Shown here in pieces: positions 27,568-35,172 of a stretch of DNA of 64,000 nucleotides; positions within the stretch are counted from its first letter, which is position 1; each line of letters starts with the position of its first letter. This stretch comes from DATATB01 sp036268995 (GTDB lineage Bacteria > Planctomycetota > Planctomycetia > Pirellulales > PNKZ01): the NCBI GenBank assembly GCA_036268995.1, contig DATATB010000140.1, forward strand, positions 62,001-126,000, given 5' to 3'. The translations under genes were made by a program, and so were the position numbers. The notes under the pieces are model-generated. The model did no database searches, had not been told where the DNA came from, and worked only from the letters and a program-made list of their open reading frames with translations.

Positions 27568-28545
27568 TTGGCCAGCGAACCCGTGCCGATCGAGTTGATC
27601 GTGCCCCCGACATCAGCCGATTGCCGGCTGGATTGGTTTCTCGCGCAGCAGTTCCCAGCCTATAGCCGCACCCATTTGCGCCGAGCCATTAATGCCGCCG
27701 GCGTGCAAGTCGACGGCAAGCGCGTGAAAGCGGCCCATCGGCTGCGGCCCGGCGAGCGCGTGACGCTCGTGCTGCCCGAGTTGCCGCGCGAGGGCCCCCA
27801 GCCGGAAAACATTCCGCTGGACGTGCTGTACGAAGACGAGTGGATGGCGGCCATCAACAAGCCGCCGGGCATGGTCGTGCATCCGGGCCGCGGCCACTGG
27901 GCCGGCACCCTGGCGGCCGCGCTGCAGTTCCACTTCGATCAGTTGAGCCAGATGGGCGGACCGACGCGGCCGGGCATCGTGCATCGCCTGGACCGCGATA
28001 CCAGCGGCGTGATTGTCGTCGCCAAGCACGACCAAGCGCACCAGGCGCTGGCCGAGCAGTTCGCCGCGCGGACGACGGAAAAAGAGTATTTCGCCATCGT
28101 GGCCGGCCAGCCGGATCACGATCGCGATACGATCGACTTGCCGATCGGCGTGCATCCCTATCAGCGCGAGAAAATGGCGATCCGCCGCGACGATCCATCG
28201 AGCCGGCCGGCCCAAAGCTTTTATGAAGTCCGCGAGCGATTCGACGGTTTTGCGGCCGTGACAATCACTCCCAAGACCGGCCGCACGCACCAGATCCGCC
28301 TGCACCTGGCGAGCATCGATTGCCCGGTGCTGTGCGATCGTCTGTACGGCGGCCGCGCGCGCGTCACGCGCGGCGAACTGCTGCGCCGCGGCGAAGACGC
28401 CGACGTGCTGCTTGAGCGCCAGGCACTGCACGCCCGACGACTGCGGATCAATCATCCCGCCAGCGGCCAGCCGCTGGAGTTTATCGCCCCGCTGCCGGAC
28501 GATTTGCAGCGGATGCTCGAGCTGCTGCGGGAATTGCGGCCATAG
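27568..28545 (+). CDS. RluA-family pseudouridine synthase
   Basis: A 325-residue RNA pseudouridine synthase. An N-terminal S4 RNA-binding domain ('RLDWFLAQQFPAYSRTHLRR', about 20-70) precedes the catalytic domain with 'INKPPGMVVHPG' and the active-site motif 'HRLDRDTSG' (D142). 'GRTHQIRLHLAS' is the conserved C-terminal element. This is the RluC/RluD organisation, so it isomerises uridines in 23S rRNA; which positions cannot be decided here. The start appears to be a TTG at 27568, since no ATG or GTG lies nearby in frame. Probably cotranscribed with the TPR gene. Confidence 0.92.
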   Translation: MASEPVPIELIVPPTSADCRLDWFLAQQFPAYSRTHLRRAINAAGVQVDGKRVKAAHRLRPGERVTLVLPELPREGPQPENIPLDVLYEDEWMAAINKPPGMVVHPGRGHWAGTLAAALQFHFDQLSQMGGPTRPGIVHRLDRDTSGVIVVAKHDQAHQALAEQFAARTTEKEYFAIVAGQPDHDRDTIDLPIGVHPYQREKMAIRRDDPSSRPAQSFYEVRERFDGFAAVTITPKTGRTHQIRLHLASIDCPVLCDRLYGGRARVTRGELLRRGEDADVLLERQALHARRLRINHPASGQPLEFIAPLPDDLQRMLELLRELRP

Positions 28546-28575
28546 CCTCTCCGTCAGGACTCTTGACCTGCCGAT

Positions 28576-29361
28576 TCATGGCCAGATCGCATTGATACGA
28601 GCACGAATCGTCGCGTCGTTTCCCATGTACTTTATCCCATGCCATTTGCCCGGGTTGATTCGCGATGCTGACGATTCGCGGTCAAAAATCGGTGCAATTT
28701 GGCGGGCGATATGATCGTCGTTCGCGGTGACCAGTCTCCAAACACCATGTGACGCAAGATCTGCGAGTTGGATTCCCGGCGAATCATTTGACGCCAGAAA
28801 AAACACGGTCTCCACGAGATTGTACAGAAGGTCCCAGCGGTGTCCTTTGCGTTGATAGATCCGCTGGTTCGTCCTCAGTGCCTCGGAAAGTGACGGCTTA
28901 TGCGGGTCGGCGATGATGATCCCCTTGTTAGGGGAATTCTCCGCATACCGGCGCCGCAGGAACAGATCAAATCGGCTCGAAAGATCCTCGAACATTTCTG
29001 CATAGAGATCATCGCCCGTCTTTCCCGGGTTGCTGGCAAACCAGTGCGGCTTGTCCGCAATGACTGTAAACATCACAAGCTCAATCGATAGCAGATTCAA
29101 AGCGAGCTGGCAGAATTCGTCGATAAGCGAAATGCGTTGTGCCGGATTGAGGCGGCGATATTCCTTTTTGCCTTTCCGCAATTCCGCCAGGTGGATTTCC
29201 AGAGGCTTCGGATCCACCGGGAAGAACTTGTCGATGAGTGCTCGCAAGTCTCGTTCAAGGGGGAGCCACTTTCCCTCAAACAGAGCGGCGGCCCCTAAGA
29301 TTAAAAATCGAGAGCCAGACGGCCCGGGATCGCCGGATTCATCGACGTAAAGCAAATACAT
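28576..29361 (-). CDS. DUF3800 domain protein
   Basis: A 261-residue protein with the DUF3800 features 'YVDESGDPG' at the N-terminus, an internal 'IIIADPHKPS' and a C-terminal 'GIQLADLASHGVWR'. The fold is related to RNase H-like nucleases, the conserved Asp/Glu being metal-ligand candidates, but no activity is established. DUF3800 genes are often found in defence islands and mobile regions. Base composition is visibly less GC-rich than the flanking genes, in agreement with recent acquisition. It converges with rluA and has no functional partner next to it in this window. Confidence 0.87.
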   Translation of the reverse strand: MYLLYVDESGDPGPSGSRFLILGAAALFEGKWLPLERDLRALIDKFFPVDPKPLEIHLAELRKGKKEYRRLNPAQRISLIDEFCQLALNLLSIELVMFTVIADKPHWFASNPGKTGDDLYAEMFEDLSSRFDLFLRRRYAENSPNKGIIIADPHKPSLSEALRTNQRIYQRKGHRWDLLYNLVETVFFLASNDSPGIQLADLASHGVWRLVTANDDHIARQIAPIFDRESSASRINPGKWHGIKYMGNDATIRARINAIWP

Positions 29362-29525
29362 CGGGCGTCTCTGCGCGCATAAAAAAGGCCAGCTGGGGTC
29401 CAGGTTACCCTGGACGCGAACTGCCTAAAGACAGCTCTCCCAACTGACTCCGATATTTTAGGTTCGGTCTTTTGCTCGGTCAATTGCGACGGAGGGAGGC
29501 AGGCGGCTTTCGTCAGCGGCCCGCG

Positions 29526-30389
29526 TTACACACCGCGGCCGAGTTCGAAGAGCTCTTCGATGTCGAGGACGCGGTCGTTGGTCTCGAAGATGAGCTGCAA
29601 GGCGGCCTTGTGAATGCGCATCTTCGTAACGCCGACGCCGATGGCGCCGTAGCATTTGACGCCCGATCGGTCGGTGCCGCGGTCGATGACTTCGACACCT
29701 TCCAGGCCGGCCGGCGGCACCGCGTTGAGGTCGATGACCACTTGCAGACTTTTTGCCCGCTCGCGGACTTCGGCCGGCAGCAGCTCGACGCCCGGCGCCC
29801 CGGCCGCGATCACCACTTGCACGCCCTCGAGCGCTTGCTCGAGCTGAGCGGCATCGTGCGGAGCGCAGGCCGAAAGCTGCGCCTCGGGCACCGCGCCGCG
29901 GGTCGCCTCACACAGGGCTTCGGCCCTTTGTAGATTGCGGCTGGCAACCTTGACCGACGCGCCCTCGCGGGCCAGCAGCCGCACGATCCGCTGCCCGACG
30001 GGGCCGGTGGCCGCCAGCACGATGGCCGTGGCGCCCTCGAGCGGCACGTGCCGGCCGGCGGCCAGCACTGCGGCGGCAGCCGTGGTGTTGGAGCCGGCCG
30101 GATCGACCATCACGCTCACGCGCAGCGGTCCGAAGAACGTCTCGCGAATCTGGCTGAGCACGCTTTCGGCGACCTTGACGTCCGAACCGCCGAGAAACAT
30201 GGCGGTGCGCCATAGATCGTCGGCACCGCGCGTAAAAATCGCGCCGTGCACCAGTTCGGTGACGTTATGGGGGTTCACGCCATGATAGCGCAGCAGATTC
30301 TCCACGCCCGCATCGATCGCCACGATGCTGTCGAACAGGCTGGGCTGCTGGTCGGTATCGAGCTGAACGAGGATCTTTGCCTTGCTCAT
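29526..30389 (-). CDS. mtdC: Methylene-H4MPT dehydrogenase (MtdA/MtdB/MtdC family)
   Basis: A 287-residue enzyme converting methylene-tetrahydromethanopterin to methenyl-H4MPT with NAD(P). The N-terminal catalytic part has 'VAIDAGVENLLRYHGV', 'TELVHGAIFTRG' and 'MVDPAGSNTTAAAA', all typical of the MtdA/B/C family. The Rossmann part shows 'VLAATGPVGQRIVRLLAREG' and the end 'DLNAVPPAGLEGVEVID' and 'GAIGVGVTKMRIHKAALQ'. Planctomycete members have been described as MtdC (NADP-dependent), so MtdC is the likeliest subtype, though I cannot separate it from MtdB by eye. It follows fae by 45 bp. ATG 30389 chosen over an upstream start at 30416. Confidence 0.87.
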   Translation of the reverse strand: MSKAKILVQLDTDQQPSLFDSIVAIDAGVENLLRYHGVNPHNVTELVHGAIFTRGADDLWRTAMFLGGSDVKVAESVLSQIRETFFGPLRVSVMVDPAGSNTTAAAAVLAAGRHVPLEGATAIVLAATGPVGQRIVRLLAREGASVKVASRNLQRAEALCEATRGAVPEAQLSACAPHDAAQLEQALEGVQVVIAAGAPGVELLPAEVRERAKSLQVVIDLNAVPPAGLEGVEVIDRGTDRSGVKCYGAIGVGVTKMRIHKAALQLIFETNDRVLDIEELFELGRGV

Positions 30390-30434
30390 CAGAGTCTCTG
30401 GACCCCCGCCCCGCACATGGGCAAATCGCCTGCC

Positions 30435-30932
30435 TTAGAAGCCGCGGAACGGGTGCTTGGCCTTTTCCTTGCCGGCGATCATTTCGTCGGCCGAGGGCTT
30501 GCCGCGCATGGCGTTGGCAATCGCTTCCTTGGTGGCTTCATAGTTGAACTTGTAGATCTTCTTGTCGTCCTCGGCCGCCCAGTGGATGAACACGCCGCAG
30601 ACGATCACGAGGTTCTCGGCCTCGCTCTTGGGAATGACGCCGTCGGCGACCGAATCGGCCACGGCCTTGGCCACGGCCGACTGCGCGGGGCCGAACATCT
30701 GCACCGCCTGCTTGGCTCCGCGAATGGTGACCTTGGTAATCAGCACGGTCGCCGGCTTGACCGCCAGATTGGGCTCCAAGACGGCCAGCAGGTTGCTGTG
30801 GCCGTGGCTCTGCCGGGCCAGCGCGTTGGCGAAAGCCACGCCCACCGGGCCGTTCTTGTCGCCGATCAACAGGTCAATATGGGCGACTTCGTTACCTTCG
30901 CCGACGAGCGACTCCCCGATGAACATCGACAT
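30435..30932 (-). CDS. fae: Formaldehyde-activating enzyme
   Basis: A 165-residue Fae, which joins formaldehyde to tetrahydromethanopterin. The diagnostic 'GESLVGEGNEVAHIDLLIG' is at residues 6-24 with the catalytic histidine H18; 'ANALARQSHGHSNLLAVLEP', 'KPATVLITKVTI' and 'GPAQSAVAKAVADSVADG' also match. Length equals the family's. The ATG at 30932 has GGAAAGG upstream; the frame runs to 30986 without family similarity. First gene of the fae-mtd operon, so the pair forms the first two steps of H4MPT-linked formaldehyde oxidation. In this organism the pathway may serve detoxification rather than growth on C1 compounds. Confidence 0.95.
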   Translation of the reverse strand: MSMFIGESLVGEGNEVAHIDLLIGDKNGPVGVAFANALARQSHGHSNLLAVLEPNLAVKPATVLITKVTIRGAKQAVQMFGPAQSAVAKAVADSVADGVIPKSEAENLVIVCGVFIHWAAEDDKKIYKFNYEATKEAIANAMRGKPSADEMIAGKEKAKHPFRGF

Positions 30933-31287
30933 GACGTGAGAACCTTTCCAAAAGACTGGAGGGATGATTTCGCGGTTGGTTGCCACGCGTCACACACACT
31001 GCCGGCGCGAGGCAAAAAGCAAGCCGCAACAATAAGGCAATCGCGAGCCCAATGCAACTGGCTGGCTGGGGTGTTCTGATACCGGCCGAACGCCAGGCTG
31101 AAGCGGCGGTTTTTGGCCAGATAGCCCCTTGTAGGAAAAGTTTTCTTCGCTACCCTGAACGCTCTTTTAGGAAAAGTCGCCGCATTCTTCTCAATTTGCC
31201 GGCGGCTTTGGTGGAACTCCGGCATCCGTGTGTTTGCCGTGGACGTTTCCTTTCCCCGTTAGACAGAACGTACGGAGGACTCTCTCT
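30933..31287. other. Intergenic region between fae and the CAP gene
   Basis: 355 bases between divergent genes with no convincing coding sequence. It must hold both promoters. TAGGAAAAGT occurs twice as a direct repeat (31132-31141 and 31168-31177), a possible regulator site. ACGGAGGAC at the right end is the CAP gene's ribosome binding site. Confidence 0.5.
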
Positions 31288-31707
31288 ATGCTCGCATCAT
31301 GGCTCATGCTTGTGGCTTCGGTCGGTTTCGTGGATACGACCGCAGCGCCGGAGGCTGCGAAACCCGCGATGCAACTTCACCCGATTGAAACCGATATCGT
31401 GGCGTGGACCAATGCGCAGCGTAAACATTACGGTTTGCCGCCGCTCACGGTGGACCCCTACCTGGTGGATTCAGCACGCCGCCAGGCCGCCTGGATGACG
31501 AACTCTCGCAATCTGACCCACACGAATATGCCGGTGGCTGAAAACATCGCGATGGGCCAGCCGACCACCTCGCAAGTCGTGGCAGACTGGATGAATTCGT
31601 CCGGGCACCGCGCGAACATTCTCAATCCCAGCTACACTCGGATCGGTGCGGCGGCCTATTCGGCTCCCGACGGCACCGTGTATTGGTGTCAGCAGTTTTT
31701 GCAATAG
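31288..31707 (+). CDS. Secreted CAP-domain (SCP-like) protein
   Basis: A 139-residue protein with a short signal peptide (about 1-20) and a CAP/SCP domain: 'IVAWTNAQRKHYGLPPL', 'SARRQAAWMTNSRNLTHTN', 'AENIAMGQ' and 'WMNSSGHRANILNPSYTRIG'. The metal-site-type His and Glu of the cleft are present. Bacterial CAP proteins are exported and of varied, mostly unknown function. The strong GGAGG eight bases upstream fixes the ATG at 31288, although the frame is open further back. The next gene on the strand, the ATP-grasp ligase, starts 43 bp later. Confidence 0.88.
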   Translation: MLASWLMLVASVGFVDTTAAPEAAKPAMQLHPIETDIVAWTNAQRKHYGLPPLTVDPYLVDSARRQAAWMTNSRNLTHTNMPVAENIAMGQPTTSQVVADWMNSSGHRANILNPSYTRIGAAAYSAPDGTVYWCQQFLQ

Positions 31708-31750
31708 CGCCGCGGTTGGTCGGGCGCGGGTTGAGGTTTCTGCGCGGGCG

Positions 31751-32878
31751 ATGAGCGGCACGCTTGTGATCCTGGGGGCAAGTTCGCGAGCGGCCGCTTT
31801 TTCGGCGCTGCGCGCTGGCTTTACGCCGTGGTGCGCGGATTGCTTCGCCGATGCCGACCTGGCGGCGCATTGCGTGACCCGGCGAGCCGTTCGCTGGCCG
31901 AACGATCTAGCGACGATAGCAGCGGATTTTCCGCCCGGCCCCTGGCTGTATACCGGTGGGCTGGAGAACTATCCGGCATTGATCGAGCAGCTTGCCGCAA
32001 GCCGCCCGCTGTATGGCAATTGCGGCGCGGCGCTGGCGACCGCGCGCGATCCGCTGGAGATCCAACGGCTGCTCGTCGACGCGGGCATCGATTGCCCAAA
32101 GTGCGAGCGCTCGGCTGATCAGCTCGATGATCAGATGCGCTGGCTGCGCAAAAGCCGACGATCCTCCGGTGGGGCACGCGTACACTGGTGGCCGACCGGC
32201 GCGGCCGGCCATGTGGACGATTATTTTCAACAGTTCATGCCGGGCATGCCGTGTTCGGCCGCTTACGTGGCGGCTGGCGGCCGCGCGGTGCTGTTAGGAC
32301 TGGCCGAACAAATCTTGTGGGGACCGCGGCCTACGGCCAGATTCTGCTATGCCGGCTCGCTCGGCCCCGTGCCGCGCTGGGCGGCTCTTGACGAGCAACT
32401 CGTGCGATTGGGGCACCTGCTGGCGTCGTCGCTAGGGCTGGTGGGCGTGTTCGGCGTCGATGGGGTGCTGGCCGACGAGCGGTTCTGGCCGGTCGAAATC
32501 AATCCCCGCTACACGGCTTCGATGGAAATCTACGAGCGGGCAACCGGCCGCTCGATCATTGCCGAGCACGCGGCAGCTTGCAGCCTCGGAGTCTTGCCGG
32601 GACCGGGGGACATGAGCGCGCATGGCTGGCATGCCAAGCAAGTGTTGTATGCCGAGCGAGCGGTCTGCATCGGCCCGCGGCTGGAGTTGTGGGTAGCCGA
32701 GCAAAACGCGGGCAGCCCGTGGCCCGTGGTGGCCGATGTGCCGGCCGTCGGAACCAGCATTGCGGCCGGCCAACCGCTGCTGACCATTTTCAGCCAAGGC
32801 GGAAACCGCGCGTTGGCGGCCGAAGAACTGGAGCGATTGCGGGAACAGGTCGAAGCGGCCTTGGCAACGGCGGACTAA
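31751..32878 (+). CDS. ATP-grasp ligase, C1/H4MPT-cluster type
   Basis: A 375-residue ATP-grasp protein. 'LVILGASSRAAAFSALRAG' forms the first nucleotide-like fold; 'YGNCGAALATARDPLEIQRLL' and the ATP/metal motif 'PVEINPRYTASMEIYE' place it in the COG2232-like carboligase group. From memory, ATP-grasp genes of this sort recur in tetrahydromethanopterin/methylofuran clusters of methylotrophs and planctomycetes, and the position next to fae and the mtd gene agrees. It would ligate a carboxylate to an amine during cofactor synthesis; the exact substrate is not known to me. Its last ~60 residues resemble a small add-on beta domain. Confidence 0.78.
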   Translation: MSGTLVILGASSRAAAFSALRAGFTPWCADCFADADLAAHCVTRRAVRWPNDLATIAADFPPGPWLYTGGLENYPALIEQLAASRPLYGNCGAALATARDPLEIQRLLVDAGIDCPKCERSADQLDDQMRWLRKSRRSSGGARVHWWPTGAAGHVDDYFQQFMPGMPCSAAYVAAGGRAVLLGLAEQILWGPRPTARFCYAGSLGPVPRWAALDEQLVRLGHLLASSLGLVGVFGVDGVLADERFWPVEINPRYTASMEIYERATGRSIIAEHAAACSLGVLPGPGDMSAHGWHAKQVLYAERAVCIGPRLELWVAEQNAGSPWPVVADVPAVGTSIAAGQPLLTIFSQGGNRALAAEELERLREQVEAALATAD

Positions 32879-32903
32879 CCGTCAACCAGAATTCGGGCAG
32901 AAT

Positions 32904-33680
32904 TCACGCGGTGACGGCCTCGGTCTTCCACTTGCGACCAGAGACTTCGGGTTCGTAATTCGGCATGCCGGCTAGTGTGGCGATTTCGACCATAAACCGC
33001 CGGGTCAGCTTTTCCAGCAAGTCGCGATCGCCTACGTGCTCGAGATATTCGGTCATATCGATCGGCTGGCCAATCTTGATGCGAGTTTTGGCCGGAATGA
33101 AAAAGAAGCCGAACGCCGTGCCATCGTAAGGGCTCCCCTCGACGTAACACGGCACGACCGGCACGCGGGCCTTGAGGGCAATCAATGCCGCACCGGGCCG
33201 GCCCGGAATCATCAACCGACCGGACGAGTTGATGCGACCCTCGGGAAACAGGCCGACCAGGTCTCCTTGCGCGGCGTAGCGCACGGCCAGCTTCGTGGCC
33301 TTCGTGTCGATGCCGCCGCGATTAACCGGGATGCACTGCAAGATGCGAAACGCCCAGGCATACAGCGGATGCTCGAAATACTCGCGGGCCACGAGCCAAT
33401 GCACGGGCCGGCCGGAAGCCAAGGCCACGAACGCGGGATCGATCGGCCCAATATGGTTGCTGACGATCACGGCGCCCTGGCCGGGCGGAAAGGGCAGGTG
33501 CCCCTCGATCTCGGCCCGCCACAAGACGCGGGTCATGACCAGGCTGAACATATAGATGGGAAACTGGGGCAGCGTGTAGCTGTATGATCGATATTTTCGA
33601 TAAGCGATGGCTACCAACGTGGCCGCCAGCAGCAGCAAAACCGCGACGCCCAACCATCGTGTTTCGTTCGGCCCCAGCAT
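32904..33680 (-). CDS. 1-acyl-sn-glycerol-3-phosphate acyltransferase (PlsC-like)
   Basis: A 258-residue membrane-bound acyltransferase. An N-terminal transmembrane helix (about 8-27) precedes the PlsC domain with the HX4D catalytic motif in 'SNHIGPIDPAFVAL', block II 'IPVNRGG', block III 'LFPEGRINSSGRL' and block IV 'VPVVPCYVEGSP'. It transfers acyl groups to lysophosphatidic acid, or possibly another lipid acceptor, at the inner membrane face. It converges with the ATP-grasp gene and is divergent from the phosphodiesterase at 33814. Confidence 0.9.
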   Translation of the reverse strand: MLGPNETRWLGVAVLLLLAATLVAIAYRKYRSYSYTLPQFPIYMFSLVMTRVLWRAEIEGHLPFPPGQGAVIVSNHIGPIDPAFVALASGRPVHWLVAREYFEHPLYAWAFRILQCIPVNRGGIDTKATKLAVRYAAQGDLVGLFPEGRINSSGRLMIPGRPGAALIALKARVPVVPCYVEGSPYDGTAFGFFFIPAKTRIKIGQPIDMTEYLEHVGDRDLLEKLTRRFMVEIATLAGMPNYEPEVSGRKWKTEAVTA

Positions 33681-33813
33681 ACAGGCTCGTCAGATCTGGT
33701 GATCGTATGGATACGAGACAGCCGCCTATTGGCGGGCGCGGCCAAAAAGGCTCGTGCGCGCCGCCAGTCAAACTATAATGCGGATTTGCCCAGCCGGGGA
33801 GTAACGATCAGCG

Positions 33814-34323
33814 ATGTTTGCAGCCGGCCCGCAGATTATCGAGCGTTTGGGCGTCGTCAGCGATACCCACGGCCAGGTGGCCGCGACCCGTGAAGCGGTG
33901 CGGATGCTGGCCAGCCTGGACGTGCAGTGCGTGCTGCATTGCGGCGATATCGGCTCGCCGGCGATCGTCGAGCTGTTTGACGCCTGGCCGACGCATTTTG
34001 TCTTCGGCAACGTGGATCACGACGAATGCGAGCTGGAGCAGGCCATCGCCGCGGCCGGGCAAACCTGCCACCAGCGGTTCGGACAGCTCGAGATCCAGGG
34101 CCGCCGGATCGCATTTCTGCACGGCGACGATACCCGGCTGATGATGCAAACGCGGGCCAGCGGCCAGTGGGACCTGGTCTGTTACGGCCACACGCACAAG
34201 GCCGAGCAGCATCGCGAAGGCCCGACGCTGTTGCTCAATCCCGGCGCCTTGCACCGGGCCCAACCGCACAGTTTTGCGGTGGTCAGCTTTCCAGAAGTAC
34301 AGGCCAGCGTGATTTCGCTGTAA
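33814..34323 (+). CDS. YfcE/MJ0936-type phosphodiesterase
   Basis: A 169-residue calcineurin-fold phosphoesterase with all metal motifs: 'SDTHG' (DxH), 'LHCGDIGS' (GD), 'FGNVDHD' (GN..D), 'FLHGDD' and 'CYGHTHKAE' (GHxH), ending with 'LLNPGALHRAQ'. Members hydrolyse phosphodiesters with Mn2+ in vitro; cellular substrate unknown. A TATAAT box at 33774-33779 is a likely -10 element, though no -35 is obvious. It makes a useful contrast with the degenerate phosphoesterase at 22029. Confidence 0.92.
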   Translation: MFAAGPQIIERLGVVSDTHGQVAATREAVRMLASLDVQCVLHCGDIGSPAIVELFDAWPTHFVFGNVDHDECELEQAIAAAGQTCHQRFGQLEIQGRRIAFLHGDDTRLMMQTRASGQWDLVCYGHTHKAEQHREGPTLLLNPGALHRAQPHSFAVVSFPEVQASVISL

Positions 34324-34359
34324 GCGCGTGCTCTGTGCGCACCATCGCGAGCCAATCAG

Positions 34360-34381
34360 CCCACGGACTGCGGTCCGTGGG
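34360..34381. terminator. Hairpin between convergent genes, possible bidirectional terminator
   Basis: Perfect 9-bp stem CCCACGGAC / GTCCGTGGG with a TGCG loop, lying between the plus-strand phosphodiesterase (ends 34323) and the minus-strand acetyltransferase (ends 34391). No T-tract on either strand. The following GGGCTCGCC matches the repeat at 18434-18484. Confidence 0.45.
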
Positions 34382-34390
34382 GCTCGCCCG

Positions 34391-34909
34391 TTAACCGGCC
34401 AAACGCGTGATTTCGTCGGGAGCGGCCAGTTGCTCGTCGCCAGCGCGGTAGCGGTATTGCATCACGTAGGCGTCTTCGGTCGTGTCGTCGTAGTAGTCCT
34501 TGAGGACGTTGACGGCGCGAAAACCGAGCGAGCGGAAAAAGAGCTGAGCCGCGAGGTTGGTCTCGCGGACTTCGAGCACCAGCCGCGTGCGACGCTGCTG
34601 CGACAATTTGCCGATCAGCTTCTGAACCATCCGCCGGCCGACGCCCTGGCGGCAATGCCGGCGGCTGACGGCGAAGTTGAGGATGTGCAGCCGGGTCTTG
34701 TGCAGTTCGTAGACCATGAAGCCCACGACCGCGTCGTCCTGGTCGGCCACCATGCCGATGCAGTTGCGCTGGCGCAGGCAGCGAATGAACTCGTCCTCGG
34801 ACCAGGGAAATTCGAAATTTTCGTTTTCGATTTCCAAGACGTCCGCCATGTCCCGGCGAATCATCCACCGAATGTGAAGGCGGGTTTGTTGCCGTTGCTC
34901 GGAACTCAT
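34391..34909 (-). CDS. rimI: RimI-like GNAT acetyltransferase
   Basis: A 172-residue GNAT protein with the RimI pattern: 'FEFPWSEDEFIRCLRQRNCI', 'VVGFMVYEL', the acetyl-CoA loop 'SRRHCRQGVGRRMVQKLI' and 'LEVRETNLAAQLFFRSLGF'. RimI acetylates the N-terminal alanine of ribosomal protein S18; relatives acetylate other N-termini, so the target is an inference. The C-terminus carries about 20 extra residues. The 263-bp gap upstream, to the end of the giant gene at 35173, holds no gene I can support. A GGAGG-type site (AAGGAGG) lies ten bases before the ATG. Confidence 0.85.
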   Translation of the reverse strand: MSSEQRQQTRLHIRWMIRRDMADVLEIENENFEFPWSEDEFIRCLRQRNCIGMVADQDDAVVGFMVYELHKTRLHILNFAVSRRHCRQGVGRRMVQKLIGKLSQQRRTRLVLEVRETNLAAQLFFRSLGFRAVNVLKDYYDDTTEDAYVMQYRYRAGDEQLAAPDEITRLAG

Positions 34910-35172
34910 GCGGGCCTCCTTCCTTGTCGGCCAGCGAGCCCGGGTCAGTTGCCCGGACCGCGTTGCATTGTCGCCATCGCACTCGTCGCACCGGGAGCGG
35001 TCCCGGGCACGTTCGCCTTCGCCCGCCGAATCCGCACAAGACGTCCTGTTCGGCGGCTCGACCGGCGAGGCGGAAAGTTAACACAACGCCCGGCGCTTGC
35101 CAAGATGAGGTAACAAGCGCGAAATTCGGCCACGGATTCGACGCTGGCAAACCGCGACAAATTGGCCGCTTT

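Noticed and set aside
34945..35160. 71-codon minus-strand frame between the giant gene and rimI
   Set aside because: TTG start, no ribosome binding site, Arg-rich product and no recognisable motif.
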